A stretch of DNA of 64,000 nucleotides from Draconibacterium orientale (GCF_000626635.1 NZ_CP007451.1:4074501-4138500), one strand, 5' to 3'; shown: positions 8,784 to 18,485, counted from the stretch's first letter. Numbers and translations: made by a program. The notes: generated from the sequence alone by a model not told the origin.

Positions 8784-10085
8784 ATGGAAGCTAAAAAACA
8801 AAATTACACAGTGCCTATTATCATGATGATTCTGCTGTTTGGTATGATTGCGTTCGTTACCAACCTTGCAGCTCCAATGGGTGTTGTGCTTAAATCACAA
8901 TTCGGTGCAAGTAATTTGCAGGGAATGTTGGGGAATGCCGCAAACTTTATTGCTTATGCGGTAATGGGAATTCCCGGTGGTTTATTACTGCAGCGTGTTG
9001 GCTATAAAAAAACCGCATTAATAGCAATTGCTGTTGGATTTGTAGGTGTAGGTATTCAATACTTATCAGGCCATTCAAGTGAATCAATGGCATTTACTGT
9101 TTACCTGATTGGTGCATTCGTATCAGGTTTCTCAATGACTTTGTTAAACACTGTTGTAAACCCAATGCTTAATACCCTTGGTGGTGAAGGTAATAAAGGA
9201 AACCAGTTAATCCAGGTTGGAGGTTCATTCAACTCTGTAATGGCTACTTTTACTCCTGCCTTTGTAGGTATTTTAATTGGATCGCAGGTAGCTAGTGCCC
9301 GTATTACCGATATTTTCCCGGTAATGTACATTGCGTTGGGTATTTTTGCTTTGGCTTTCTTTGTATTGTTGGCAGTTAATATTCCTGAGCCTCACGTTAG
9401 TGCAGCATCTGAATCAATTAAAAGTCTGATGGCAGGTGCTATGCAATTCCGTCACTTCATTTTCGGAGCAATCGGAATTTTTGTGTACGTTGGTATTGAA
9501 GTTGGAGTACCGGGAACATTGATTTTCTGGTTAACAGATCCGAGTGCCGCTATTGGTATGGATGCAGGTACCGCAGGTTCTGTAGCCGGTACATATTGGT
9601 TGCTAATGCTTGTTGGCCGATTGATCGGAGCTTCTATTGGTAGTAAAGTGTCGAGTAAAACTATGTTAACAGTTGCTTCATTCGTTGGTATGATATTGGT
9701 TCTTTTGGCTATCCTTCTACCTACATCAACTGTAGTAAGTATGCCTGCATTCCAGGCGCAAAGTAGTTCATTGTCGTTTGTGTTCGCACAAGTTCCAATT
9801 AACGCCATGTTACTTGTATTGGTAGGTTTATGTACATCAATTATGTGGGGTGGAATCTTTAACCTTGCTGTTGAAGGTTTGGGAAAATATGTTGCTGCTG
9901 CTTCAGGTATTTTTATGACACTGGTAGTTGGTGGAGGATTGCTTCCTTTACTTCAGAATGGTGTTGCCGACGGTATCGGATTCCAGCCTTCGTACTGGGT
10001 ACCATTCCTGGGCTTGGCTTACCTGTTCTTCTATGCAGTAGTTGGTAGTAAAGTAACTAAACGTGCCGAAAGCGTTAAACTTTAA
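8784..10085 (+). CDS. MFS sugar permease (FucP/GluP-type, galactose or glucose)
   Basis: 433 aa with about 12 hydrophobic helices, inner-membrane transporter of the major facilitator superfamily. The pattern of the fucose-galactose-glucose:H+ symporter (FHS) group is visible: an N-terminal helix followed by FIAYAVMGIPGGLLLQRVGYKKTA, and a later half containing MWGGIFNLAVEGLGKYVAAASG. It is the last gene of the galK-galT unit, 30 bp after galT, and is followed by a strong terminator. From that context it most likely imports galactose (or glucose) by proton symport, but substrate is an inference. Confidence 0.88.
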   Translation: MEAKKQNYTVPIIMMILLFGMIAFVTNLAAPMGVVLKSQFGASNLQGMLGNAANFIAYAVMGIPGGLLLQRVGYKKTALIAIAVGFVGVGIQYLSGHSSESMAFTVYLIGAFVSGFSMTLLNTVVNPMLNTLGGEGNKGNQLIQVGGSFNSVMATFTPAFVGILIGSQVASARITDIFPVMYIALGIFALAFFVLLAVNIPEPHVSAASESIKSLMAGAMQFRHFIFGAIGIFVYVGIEVGVPGTLIFWLTDPSAAIGMDAGTAGSVAGTYWLLMLVGRLIGASIGSKVSSKTMLTVASFVGMILVLLAILLPTSTVVSMPAFQAQSSSLSFVFAQVPINAMLLVLVGLCTSIMWGGIFNLAVEGLGKYVAAASGIFMTLVVGGGLLPLLQNGVADGIGFQPSYWVPFLGLAYLFFYAVVGSKVTKRAESVKL

Positions 10086-10144
10086 CGACTATTAAAACCT
10101 CACTTGTTGGGGAATTAAATATCGAATTCGGGATTATCCCGGAA

Positions 10145-10176
10145 AGCCATCCGTTAGCTGACGGATGGCTTTTTTT
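10145..10176 (+). terminator. Rho-independent terminator of the gal operon
   Basis: Stem AGCCATCCGT / ACGGATGGCT (10145-10154 and 10161-10170), 6-base loop, then six T. It follows the permease gene directly. Confidence 0.93.
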
Positions 10177-10254
10177 CTGCTACAAAAAAAGAGAGGGGAG
10201 ATCGTTATGTGTTGCATACATTATTTTTTATTTTAGCAACACTTAATTACTACT

Positions 10255-11169
10255 ATGTACGACATTATTGGAGATGTTCATGGATATGCAGCCCAGCTAA
10301 AAAAGCTATTGATTAGTATGGGCTACCGGAAAACGAATGGTAGTTATTCGCATCCTACCCGAAAAGCAATTTTCGTGGGCGATTTTATCAACCGCGGGCC
10401 CGAAATCAGAAAAACAATCCGTACGATCAAAGCAATGGTAGAAAGCGGCAACGCATACGCCGTGCTTGGTAATCACGAACTCAATGCAATTATTTATCAC
10501 CTGAAAGACAAACAGGGAAGATCAATTATATCCAAACCGAGTAAATACTTTTTATCGCTTTTTAAAACCATCAACGAGTATTCAGCCGGATCGAATGAAC
10601 TGAACGAGCAGTTGCGATGGATGCGTACATTGCCGCTGTATCTCGATTTGGGCGAAATAAGGGTGGTACATGCCTGTTGGTGCGAAGATGCCATTAAAGT
10701 GGCCGATTCGCTGTATGAAGATGGCCGAATAAGAAAGCGCGTGTTTCGTAAAGTTTACAAGAAGTCAGGTTCGGAAGAAGCAAAAAGTGTGTGGCGGCTA
10801 ACAAAAGGAGTTAACCTGAAATTACCGCCGGATATACGAGTAATGAATAATAAAGGTGTTTCGCCCCGTTCTTTCCGAATCCGCTGGTGGGATAATCTGG
10901 ATGGAAAAACATTCAAAGAAGCTTCGTTCGAAAGTAAGTTCGCAATGCCATCATATACTATTCCTCCCGAAATCGTACCGGAGACCTTCCCATATCCCGA
11001 TGATGCGCCGATTGTTTTCTTTGGACACTACTGTAGAGGGGCCGGACCACACATAATAAAACACAATGTTTGTTGCGTTGATTCGTGTGTTGCGGGCACT
11101 AAATCGCTTTTAGCCTATCGGTGGAGCGGAGAAAAGGAGCTAGATATGAACAACTTAGTAAAATTATAA
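10255..11169 (+). CDS. Calcineurin-like metallophosphatase
   Basis: 304 aa cytoplasmic phosphoesterase. It opens with DIIGDVHGYAAQL (metal-binding Asp and His) and continues with GDFINRGPE and GNHE, the signature order of PPP-type bacterial phosphatases such as PrpE/ApaH-like enzymes. The later His metal ligands are in VVHACW and FFGHYCRG. Known members act on phosphoproteins or on diadenosine polyphosphates; which applies here cannot be told. The gene is monocistronic, between the gal terminator and the tRNA-Asp pair. Confidence 0.85.
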   Translation: MYDIIGDVHGYAAQLKKLLISMGYRKTNGSYSHPTRKAIFVGDFINRGPEIRKTIRTIKAMVESGNAYAVLGNHELNAIIYHLKDKQGRSIISKPSKYFLSLFKTINEYSAGSNELNEQLRWMRTLPLYLDLGEIRVVHACWCEDAIKVADSLYEDGRIRKRVFRKVYKKSGSEEAKSVWRLTKGVNLKLPPDIRVMNNKGVSPRSFRIRWWDNLDGKTFKEASFESKFAMPSYTIPPEIVPETFPYPDDAPIVFFGHYCRGAGPHIIKHNVCCVDSCVAGTKSLLAYRWSGEKELDMNNLVKL

Positions 11170-11239
11170 GAAGAATATCTGTCCTAAAATGTTCATAATG
11201 AGCTGATTAAATAAAATTTCAAAAAAATATTCTTTTGTA

Positions 11240-11268
11240 TTGCAGGTAAAAAAAAGAGTATATATTTG
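11240..11268 (+). promoter_or_regulatory. Promoter of the tRNA-Asp pair
   Basis: TTG at 11240-11242 (or TTTG at 11234-11237) and a perfect -7 element TATATTTG at 11261-11268, 58 bp ahead of the first tRNA. Confidence 0.7.
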
Positions 11269-11325
11269 CATCACCTTTCCAAAGGGTACTAGCCCAAAAG
11301 AAAGGAGAGAGTTCTAAGAAAAAAC

Positions 11326-11399
11326 GGTGGCGTAGTTCAGTTGGTTAGAATGCCGGCCTGTCACGCCGGAGGTCGCGAGTTCGAGTCTCGTCGTCACCG
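11326..11399 (+). tRNA. tRNA-Asp (GTC)
   Basis: 74 nt cloverleaf. The acceptor GGTGGCG pairs with CGTCACC, the discriminator is G, the anticodon loop is CTGTCAC with anticodon GTC, and the T-arm is TTCGAGT. CCA is not encoded. It is the first of two identical copies. Confidence 0.97.
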
Positions 11400-11439
11400 C
11401 TTATTTTTTTTGACAAAAAGTTTAGAACATCAATTTATT

Positions 11440-11513
11440 GGTGGCGTAGTTCAGTTGGTTAGAATGCCGGCCTGTCACGCCGGAGGTCGCGAGTTCGAGT
11501 CTCGTCGTCACCG
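11440..11513 (+). tRNA. tRNA-Asp (GTC), second copy
   Basis: Identical over all 74 nt to the copy at 11326-11399, separated by a 40-nt spacer, so probably one precursor transcript or a recent tandem duplication. Confidence 0.97.
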
Positions 11514-11574
11514 CAAAAGCAGCTCACAAGGCTGCTTTTTTTGTTATGAAGTATTTCGTTTACATCATCTATTC
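11494..11574 (+). repeat. tRNA-Asp tail direct repeat, copy A
   Basis: Covers the last 20 nt of the second tRNA-Asp, its terminator and the first codons of the GIY-YIG gene. The same 80-81 bp recurs at 11851-11930 with only one T fewer in the terminator run. Together the two copies flank a 276-bp segment. Confidence 0.9.
11515..11542 (+). terminator. Terminator of the tRNA-Asp transcript
   Basis: AAAAGCAGC / GCTGCTTTT stem with loop tcacaag followed by a T-run, starting 2 nt after the tRNA 3' end. It overlaps the leader of the GIY-YIG gene, whose ATG is 4 nt beyond. Confidence 0.9.
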
Positions 11575-11794
11575 TCCGGGAATTGATTCCTATTATAAAG
11601 GACAAACATCTTGTTTGGAGGATCGTTTGTTCCGTCACAATTCCGGCTACGAAAAAGCAACACGGCACGGTGTTCCCTGGAAATTGGTATGGAGCACAAG
11701 CAAACCAACACGAGGAGAGGCATTAATGCTTGAAAAGAAGTTAAAAAATTTGTCAAGAGCGAAAACCATTGAATTTATTAAGAAATATAGCTGA
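11546..11794 (+). CDS. Small GIY-YIG nuclease-domain protein
   Basis: 82 aa, a single GIY-YIG domain of the UvrC-C/UPF0213 type. The GIY position is VYIIYS, the YIG position reads YYKGQT, a conserved Arg lies in LEDRLFRHNSG, and the catalytic Glu is in RGEALMLEKKLK. Stand-alone proteins like this have no settled function; the fold cleaves DNA in homing endonucleases and UvrC. The start lies directly after the tRNA terminator, inside a repeated block, and the gene is followed within 14 nt by two hairpins and a second copy of the tRNA tail. The layout suggests a small element that targets tRNA genes. Confidence 0.82.
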   Translation: MKYFVYIIYSPGIDSYYKGQTSCLEDRLFRHNSGYEKATRHGVPWKLVWSTSKPTRGEALMLEKKLKNLSRAKTIEFIKKYS

Positions 11795-11807
11795 ATGGGT
11801 TGCGAGC

Positions 11808-11850
11808 CCTGACGTCCGAAGGAGTCAGGATGCTGACCTTAGCGTCAGCA
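11808..11850 (+). other. Two adjacent hairpins ahead of a partial tRNA tail
   Basis: CCTGAC-g-TCC-gaa-GGA-GTCAGG (11808-11829) and TGCTGAC-cttagc-GTCAGCA (11831-11850) stand side by side and end exactly where the second copy of the tRNA-Asp tail begins. They occupy the place of the missing 5' part of a tRNA. Confidence 0.75.
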
Positions 11851-11930
11851 TTCGAGTCTCGTCGTCACCGCAAAAGCAGCTCACAAGGCTGCTTTTTTGT
11901 TATGAAGTATTTCGTTTACATCATCTATTC
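11851..11930 (+). repeat. tRNA-Asp tail direct repeat, copy B
   Basis: Same sequence as 11494-11574: tRNA T-arm and acceptor end, terminator, and ATG plus the first ten codons of a GIY-YIG gene. Here the reading frame departs after MKYFVYIIYS, so it is a truncated remnant of another unit and not a working gene. Confidence 0.9.
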
Positions 11931-11980
11931 GGATCTTGCAGATTATGTTGTAAATTTAGTATTCATAAAAACGGAGAGGA

Positions 11981-12748
11981 GTGAAAGAATCGGAAACAAA
12001 TCACGAAGCACTTCTGCGCACATCCATTTTTCGCTTTTACGAAGAGTTGAACGAGTTTTTACCTGTTCGTCAACGAAAGAAATCATTTGAATATACTTTT
12101 ACGGGTACGCCATCGGTAAAAAATTGTATCGAGGCAATTGGAGTGCCGCACACCGAAGTGGACTTAATTTTGGTGGATGGTGTTTCTGTTGATTTCGAGA
12201 TCTTGCTGAAAGGAGGCGAGCGGGTTTCTGTTTACCCGGTTTTCGAGTTGCTGGATATTTCTCCGCTTGTTCGCCTTCGCCCGAAACCTTTGCGGGAAAC
12301 ACGATTTATAGTAGATGTTAATTTGGGGAAATTAACTAGAAAGCTGCGTTTACTGGGTTTTGATACGCTTTTTCGAAATGATTTGGAAGATGATGAAATT
12401 GTAGAAATAGCTGTTAACGAAAACCGTGTTATCTTAACCCGCGATAAAGGCGTATTAAAACATACAGCAGCCATTCGAGGTTACTGGGTGCGTAACAGTG
12501 ATCCGCAGAAACAAGTTCGCGAAGTGGTAGAGCGTTTGCAACTTCAAAACAGTTTTCGGCCATTTACGCTGTGTTCTTCCTGCAACGGAAGGTTAGCAGC
12601 AGTTGATAAAGTAGAAGTGAAGGGTAATGTTCCCAATGATACTTTAAAAATGTGCGACGAATTCTGGAAATGTAAAGGATGTGGCCAGATTTACTGGGAA
12701 GGTTCGCATTTTAGCAAAATAAGGAATTGGATTGAAGATTTAAAGTAG
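11981..12748 (+). CDS. Mut7-C RNAse-domain protein
   Basis: 255 aa, GTG start after a GGAGAGGA purine-rich stretch. Residues about 1-85 fit the ubiquitin-like domain that precedes Mut7-C in bacterial proteins. Residues 105-240 fit Mut7-C, a PIN-fold RNase-like domain: FIVDVNLGKLTRKLRLLGFDT with acidic residues at 112 and 135-138, then ILTRDKGVLK with Asp155. A zinc ribbon follows, with C198/C201 and C231/C234, the latter in CKGCGQIYW. The family is predicted to act on RNA; no biochemical role can be assigned. The promoter is unclear because its upstream region is the tRNA-tail remnant. Confidence 0.85.
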   Translation: MKESETNHEALLRTSIFRFYEELNEFLPVRQRKKSFEYTFTGTPSVKNCIEAIGVPHTEVDLILVDGVSVDFEILLKGGERVSVYPVFELLDISPLVRLRPKPLRETRFIVDVNLGKLTRKLRLLGFDTLFRNDLEDDEIVEIAVNENRVILTRDKGVLKHTAAIRGYWVRNSDPQKQVREVVERLQLQNSFRPFTLCSSCNGRLAAVDKVEVKGNVPNDTLKMCDEFWKCKGCGQIYWEGSHFSKIRNWIEDLK

Positions 12749-12774
12749 ATAAAAGCACAGCAGCTTTCGGTTCT

Positions 12775-12969
12775 TTACTTTCGCTTTTTGCGTCGCCAGT
12801 AAATGTACAGAATAACGATTATAACCGGCAGCACAATAAATACGATAATATTTGTCAGGGTTAACTCCAAAGGCTCGGGAGTGCCCGACGGAATACCACT
12901 GGGTACTTGTGCCATTACCACTGCTGTAACCATAAGTAATAAGGAGAATATCGCTGCTTTTTTTATCAT
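12775..12969 (-). CDS. Small secreted/single-TM membrane protein
   Basis: 64 aa from MIKKAAIFSLL. Residues 1-21 are a signal peptide ending in A-Q, then a Pro-rich linker (VPSGIPSGTPEP), then one hydrophobic helix (about residues 40-57) and a basic tail YWRRKKRK. Longer readings of the same frame (to 13026) and of another frame are less plausible because they would bury the signal peptide. It faces the Mut7-C gene convergently. Short proteins of this layout are common in Bacteroidota but I know of no function. Confidence 0.6.
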   Translation of the reverse strand: MIKKAAIFSLLLMVTAVVMAQVPSGIPSGTPEPLELTLTNIIVFIVLPVIIVILYIYWRRKKRK

Positions 12970-13081
12970 GCGCTGTAAGTTTATTATTCTTACTACTAAA
13001 GCAAGTAGATGGGGTGGTTTGTTCAAGGGGATTCAATTAATTCTCAAAATTTCAAACCAAAGTTTAAGGCATAAAAAAAAA

Positions 13082-13101
13082 CGCCCTTCAAACGAAAGGC
13101 G
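13082..13101. terminator. Bidirectional-type terminator hairpin
   Basis: CGCCCTTC-aaac-GAAAGGCG with A9 on the left and a TTTT on the right. On the minus strand it would end the transcript from the c-type haem gene. Nothing else is apparent between the small membrane protein (12969) and that gene (13325). Confidence 0.7.
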
Positions 13102-13324
13102 GTTTTGTATCTTTTGGGATCGAAGGTATGAAACCTCCTGTTTATCTGCGGTTAAAAACCGCAAATCCCTACTTCTTGCAGATTTTTTTTGTACGGTTAT
13201 TTCTTCATTTTAACCTGTATAATTGCCAGTTTAACCTTTTTTACAAATCTGCTCATGTAAGTTAAGGTACTCGTAAATAAAATTGGTACTCCAGGATTAT
13301 TATTTGCTTGGTGATTTTTAATAC

Positions 13325-14155
13325 TTACTCCATGTATTTGTAATGTATATCGCCAAATACTTCATGTGCAAGAGATTTGGTGTGGCACGAGTTACAGTTC
13401 ATTTGTCCGCTAATATTGTTCAGTTTACCTTTTTCTCCGTGGCAGGTAAGGCAAGTTCCGGCATTTTCGTTGTTCTGATACACCGTAACATAATTATGGT
13501 TGAAAAAGGCATTTAGCGATGTTGTAACTTTAGCTGCTACTTCGCCCGTTAGTCGGCGACACCGCTCTTTTCGTTCATCGCTGTCGATCTTAAAACCCGA
13601 CGCTTTTCCCCAGTTGGCAGTAGATGCATGGCAAAGCGTAGAATGTGAAACCGACGATGCCGGGGTGTAATTCATTACTGCTTTCTTGGGTTTAAAAACC
13701 GGAAGCTGGCTGTTTTCGTACCATTGAAAGAGATCGTTTATCATGCTGTCGCGTGTTTTTTTATCGCTTACAAACAAGCCTATTAGCGCGGCACCTCCAT
13801 TAAGCGCACCACACAAGGTTCCGAACCCACCAACTCCTCCGTGGCCATATTTCATCATATCAAAAGGAAAGGAAGCATAAGGTTCTCCAAGTTTGGCTGC
13901 AATTTGCGAAGCCACACCATAAAAGGTGGCGTACATACAACTTCCAACACTGTATTGGTGGTAAGCTATTTGGCCCGATTCGGTTGGATCTAACTGCGCA
14001 TATTGCCAGTTTGTTGCATTTTCGCCGGGTTCGAGTTTCTGTGCCGGTTTTTCGGGAAGTGGTTCGGGCTTAAAAGCCTGGGTAAGCGAAATTAATCCGG
14101 CTCCACCTCCAATCATAGCGCCGGCCGCTATTTTCATTGCGTTACGTCGATTCAT
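13325..14155 (-). CDS. Tat-exported split-Soret-type c-type cytochrome protein
   Basis: 276 aa. The N-terminus NRRNAMKIAAGAMIGGG is a twin-arginine-type signal with the RR at residues 3-4. The central part has the Cys/Gly-rich pattern known from C_GCAxxG_C_C and split-Soret cytochrome proteins: C73 in VGSCMYATFYG, C115 in GFGTLCGALNGG, then C175 and C199. The C-terminus holds two CxxCH haem sites, CLTCH (235-239) and CNSCH (254-258). It would be a periplasmic electron carrier or redox enzyme. The gene stands alone and no maturation genes are beside it. Confidence 0.8.
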   Translation of the reverse strand: MNRRNAMKIAAGAMIGGGAGLISLTQAFKPEPLPEKPAQKLEPGENATNWQYAQLDPTESGQIAYHQYSVGSCMYATFYGVASQIAAKLGEPYASFPFDMMKYGHGGVGGFGTLCGALNGGAALIGLFVSDKKTRDSMINDLFQWYENSQLPVFKPKKAVMNYTPASSVSHSTLCHASTANWGKASGFKIDSDERKERCRRLTGEVAAKVTTSLNAFFNHNYVTVYQNNENAGTCLTCHGEKGKLNNISGQMNCNSCHTKSLAHEVFGDIHYKYME

Positions 14156-14303
14156 TTTTAGTTGATTTTGGTGGGTCTAAAGTGCATTTTTTTCAGCAAA
14201 AACGAACTAATGTTTTACGAAAAGCACGAATGGCAATTATAATTTTACAATGAAATAATAGAGTAGGGGAAAGGCTGGATTGTGTCGGGGGATTTAAAGA
14301 AAA

Positions 14304-14333
14304 AAACCGCTTCGTTGGTTGACGAAGCGGTTT
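14304..14333 (-). terminator. Terminator of eno
   Basis: Near-perfect 12-bp stem AAACCGCTTCGT / ACGAAGCGGTTT, with a U-run on the minus strand, 24 bp after the eno stop codon. Confidence 0.92.
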
Positions 14334-14356
14334 CGTTATATCGTTAATAAATAAGT

Positions 14357-15667
<1,311 letters not shown>

Positions 15668-15880
15668 TTATTAAATTAAAATATAAATCTGTTATTTTCA
15701 GTAAATCAAGGCATTATGCCGTGATTTTTAAAAAGCAGACCAAAGTTAGTAAATTCTTGCACACCAAAACAGGGGGAGGTTTTCTTGTAGCAATTATTTG
15801 ATGTTGGGTTAACAGTTGAAAAACTCTTGTTGGGCTTGGCTTTTGGCAAGCTGGAATCTGGCACAAGCGGTGAAAAAAAT

Positions 15881-16249
15881 TTAATGGTATTCTTCGCGGT
15901 ATTTTAGCCCTTTTTCGTAACGAACCACATCCAGTTCCTGGAAAGTTACCAATCCTCCTCTTTGGCTTTGGTCCATTATTTTGTTCAGCTTTTCTATAAA
16001 TTGATCAAGCTTATCGATGTTATCGATGATTTCAATGGTTATCGGCAAATCGCTCGATAGGGCAAATATTTTCATGGTATGTATGCTGTGGCTGGCACCA
16101 AACGACATTATTCCTTTATAAACGGTGGCACCGGCCAGCCCGGCATTTCGTGCTTCAAAAACAATTTCTTCAAACAACACCCGGCCATTTATTTTATCCG
16201 ATTCTCCGATGTAGATCTTCAGAATTCCTGTTTTCTCCGATGTTTTCAT
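15881..16249 (-). CDS. DUF190 family protein
   Basis: About 122 aa from MKTSEKTGILKIYIGESDK; I prefer this start (16249) to the frame's first Met (16312) because the family normally begins a few residues before LKIYIGESD. The core GRVLFEEIVFEARNAGLAGATVYKGIMSFG is diagnostic: a ferredoxin-like PII-like fold. DUF190 genes very often lie beside crcB, as here (106 bp downstream of it on the same strand), which suggests a role linked to fluoride export, possibly nucleotide-dependent regulation. No biochemical role is established as far as I know. Confidence 0.85.
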   Translation of the reverse strand: MKTSEKTGILKIYIGESDKINGRVLFEEIVFEARNAGLAGATVYKGIMSFGASHSIHTMKIFALSSDLPITIEIIDNIDKLDQFIEKLNKIMDQSQRGGLVTFQELDVVRYEKGLKYREEYH

Positions 16250-16354
16250 AGCGCTGTTAATTTTAGGTTTTTCACTACAGAGTTTTACAGAAATAATGGT
16301 TTTAAGTTTCAATAAATGCCTTGAAACTAACCGGGAAAAATGGGGCGGATAAAT

Positions 16355-16735
16355 TTACCAAATAAGGCGTACGAGAATCATTCCGAGGTAAACCGCCAGT
16401 AATCCAAAGAATAAACTTCCGCCCACATTTAATATAAACTGGCCGTAGGCTTGTTCTTTTAACATGGTGAGGTTGTTGTAGGCAAACGACGAAAAAGTGG
16501 TAAAACCGCCGCAAAAACCTACGGCTAAAAACATGCGCCACTCAGCATTCAGCAGGTTGCCTTTTTGCGCCAGGGCAAACACTACCCCAATAATAAAACT
16601 TCCGGCCATGTTGGCAACAAATGTTCCCCACGGAAAAGTGGTGCTCATTCCTTTTTCCACAAATAACTGAACAAGGTAACGCAAAACACTTCCGATAAAA
16701 CCTCCCGAGCCAACTAATAGTATTGTTCGTAGCAT
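16355..16735 (-). CDS. crcB: Fluoride channel CrcB/Fluc
   Basis: 126 aa from MLRTILLVGSGGFIGSVLRYL, with four hydrophobic helices. Conserved parts include GTFVANMAGSFIIGVVFAL and the GFCGGFTTFSSFAYN motif with the Phe residues of the fluoride pore. CrcB works as an antiparallel dimer in the inner membrane and lets F- leave the cell. The longer frame to 16810 adds 25 polar residues and is unlikely. I looked for a fluoride (crcB) riboswitch upstream and saw none. Confidence 0.9.
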   Translation of the reverse strand: MLRTILLVGSGGFIGSVLRYLVQLFVEKGMSTTFPWGTFVANMAGSFIIGVVFALAQKGNLLNAEWRMFLAVGFCGGFTTFSSFAYNNLTMLKEQAYGQFILNVGGSLFFGLLAVYLGMILVRLIW

Positions 16736-16844
16736 ATGTTTATTTTTTGGTATTAATTGATTGAATTTGTCATACAAATTAGTTCCGATTTGTACAGCAA
16801 AGTCAAACAATCTGCTATTTTTAGACTTTCAAAAATAATAAAAA

Positions 16845-18272
16845 ATGCAGGTACGCTATTTTTCTTTACTTTTTCTCCTGGTTTTTAGTGGGCAAATCCT
16901 TGCTCAGAATCGTTTAAAATTGGCAGTTGAAGAGCTGCTTCAGCAAGACGATTACAAAAATGCTTCGGTTGGGATGAACGTGATCGATCTCAATTCGGGC
17001 GAAACGGTTTTTAGTCTGAATCCCACTAAATTGTTGATTCCGGCTTCAACCATGAAGATGATCACTTCGGGAACGGCCTTAGAAATTCTGGGGGCTGATT
17101 ACCGCTTTAAAACACAAATTTCGTACACCGGAAAAATCGATAAAAATGGTGTTTTAGATGGCGATTTAGTGGTGGTTGGTGGTGCCGATCCGGCTTTGGG
17201 ATCGGAGTATTTTCAGGATCATTATTTTGAGTTTTTGAAGAACTGGGCTAAACAGGTAAAAGCATCGGGCATAAAAAAAGTAAAAGGCGACTTGATTCTC
17301 GACGGTGGAATTTACGATACAGAACGAATTCCCGACAGCTGGGTGTGGGGCGATATTGGCAATTATTATGGCGCCGGCGCTAATGCTTTTACGGTTTTTG
17401 ATAATATGTACCGAATAACATTTTCGTCGCCCAAGAAGGCAGGAAAGCTTACGAAGGTGATTCAAACCTATCCTAAAATTGATGGTTTGCACATCGATAA
17501 TGAAGTACTTTCGGCGGAAAATAACGGCGATAATGCTTATGTTTTTGGCGGCCCTTTCGACAAACATCGAATAATTCGGGGTACTATTCCGCGTAATCGC
17601 AGTGCTTTCACCATTAAAGCATCTGTTCCCAACCCGGAAGAGGTTTTGACTGCTGCATTTCTGCAAAACCTTTTAGCTGAGGGTGTTTTTGTTGACGGAG
17701 AAACACGTTTCGAAAAAAATGTGAGCAACAAAGAAACGTTGATCTATACCCAGGAATCGCCAACGCTGGCTGAAATTGCGGAAGTGTTGAACCATGAAAG
17801 TGTAAACCTGTTTGCCGAACATTTTCTGAAACAGATTGCTGTTGAAAAAAACGGATTGGGAAACCGAAATGATGCCATCGATTTGGTAAAAGACTACTGG
17901 AAAGAGCAGGGATTAAGTATGGAAAACATTTTTATGGAAGACGGTAGCGGGCTGTCGCATTTTAATGCTGTTTCTCCGGAATTCTTTACCCGCTTTTTAA
18001 CCCGAATGGCTTCGAACGATGCTTTTGTCCAGTCGTTGCCGGTTGCCGGAAAAGGGACATTTAAACGTTTCGATACCCAAAAACTCCCCGGCAAAACACT
18101 GCAGGCAAAAAGCGGTTCGATGACACGTGTGCGCTGCTATTCCGGTTACGTAACAACCGATAAAGGAAACAAATTGGTATTCTCATTCATGTTTAACCAT
18201 TTTGGTGGTTCGCACAGCGCATTGATTAAGGAAATAGAGCAACTTTTTGTTGATTTAAAACAAAACTACTAG
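16845..18272 (+). CDS. dacB: D-alanyl-D-alanine carboxypeptidase/endopeptidase PBP4
   Basis: 475 aa, class C penicillin-binding protein of peptidase family S13. Signal peptide at residues 1-20 (ends ILAQ). The catalytic triad motifs are SxxK as STMK (68-71), SxN as SVN in NHESVNLFAEH, and KTG as KSG in QAKSGSMTRVRCYSGY. It trims or cleaves peptidoglycan cross-links in the periplasm. The length and the inserted middle domain (GDLVVVGGADPALGSEYF) fit PBP4. It ends 279 bp before the eCIS operon and is on the same strand, but the intervening sequence has its own promoter-like elements and I do not think they are co-transcribed. Confidence 0.93.
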   Translation: MQVRYFSLLFLLVFSGQILAQNRLKLAVEELLQQDDYKNASVGMNVIDLNSGETVFSLNPTKLLIPASTMKMITSGTALEILGADYRFKTQISYTGKIDKNGVLDGDLVVVGGADPALGSEYFQDHYFEFLKNWAKQVKASGIKKVKGDLILDGGIYDTERIPDSWVWGDIGNYYGAGANAFTVFDNMYRITFSSPKKAGKLTKVIQTYPKIDGLHIDNEVLSAENNGDNAYVFGGPFDKHRIIRGTIPRNRSAFTIKASVPNPEEVLTAAFLQNLLAEGVFVDGETRFEKNVSNKETLIYTQESPTLAEIAEVLNHESVNLFAEHFLKQIAVEKNGLGNRNDAIDLVKDYWKEQGLSMENIFMEDGSGLSHFNAVSPEFFTRFLTRMASNDAFVQSLPVAGKGTFKRFDTQKLPGKTLQAKSGSMTRVRCYSGYVTTDKGNKLVFSFMFNHFGGSHSALIKEIEQLFVDLKQNY

Positions 18273-18485
18273 CCCCTTGTTTCTTCAAAATTCGGAAAAT
18301 CAATAAAAATACTTGTTGTTTAACCATCTGATAAACAGCGGAGAATTGTCTTTTTGCTTATTTAGATTCAGTATAAGTATTGACTTGTACCTCATATTGT
18401 CGTAACTTGTATTCACCATTAAATGATTGAGGCTCCTAAAAGTTTCAATAAGTACAGAAGATAATAACCATTGCCCTTTTAGTAT

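Noticed and set aside
11341..11586. A forward open frame running through the second tRNA-Asp and its terminator
   Set aside because: It is read through two near-identical tRNA genes and their spacers, has no start context, and translates the tRNA sequence repeatedly.
11769..12090. Two overlapping open frames in the GIY-YIG tail and remnant region
   Set aside because: They cross the hairpins and the truncated repeat copy and show no domain; the second is displaced by the Mut7-C gene.
12740..13036. Alternative minus-strand frame over the small membrane protein
   Set aside because: The competing frame at 12775-12969 has a clean signal peptide and helix; this one has neither.
16736..16844. A fluoride riboswitch ahead of crcB
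   Set aside because: I looked for the conserved pseudoknot pattern and saw no match.
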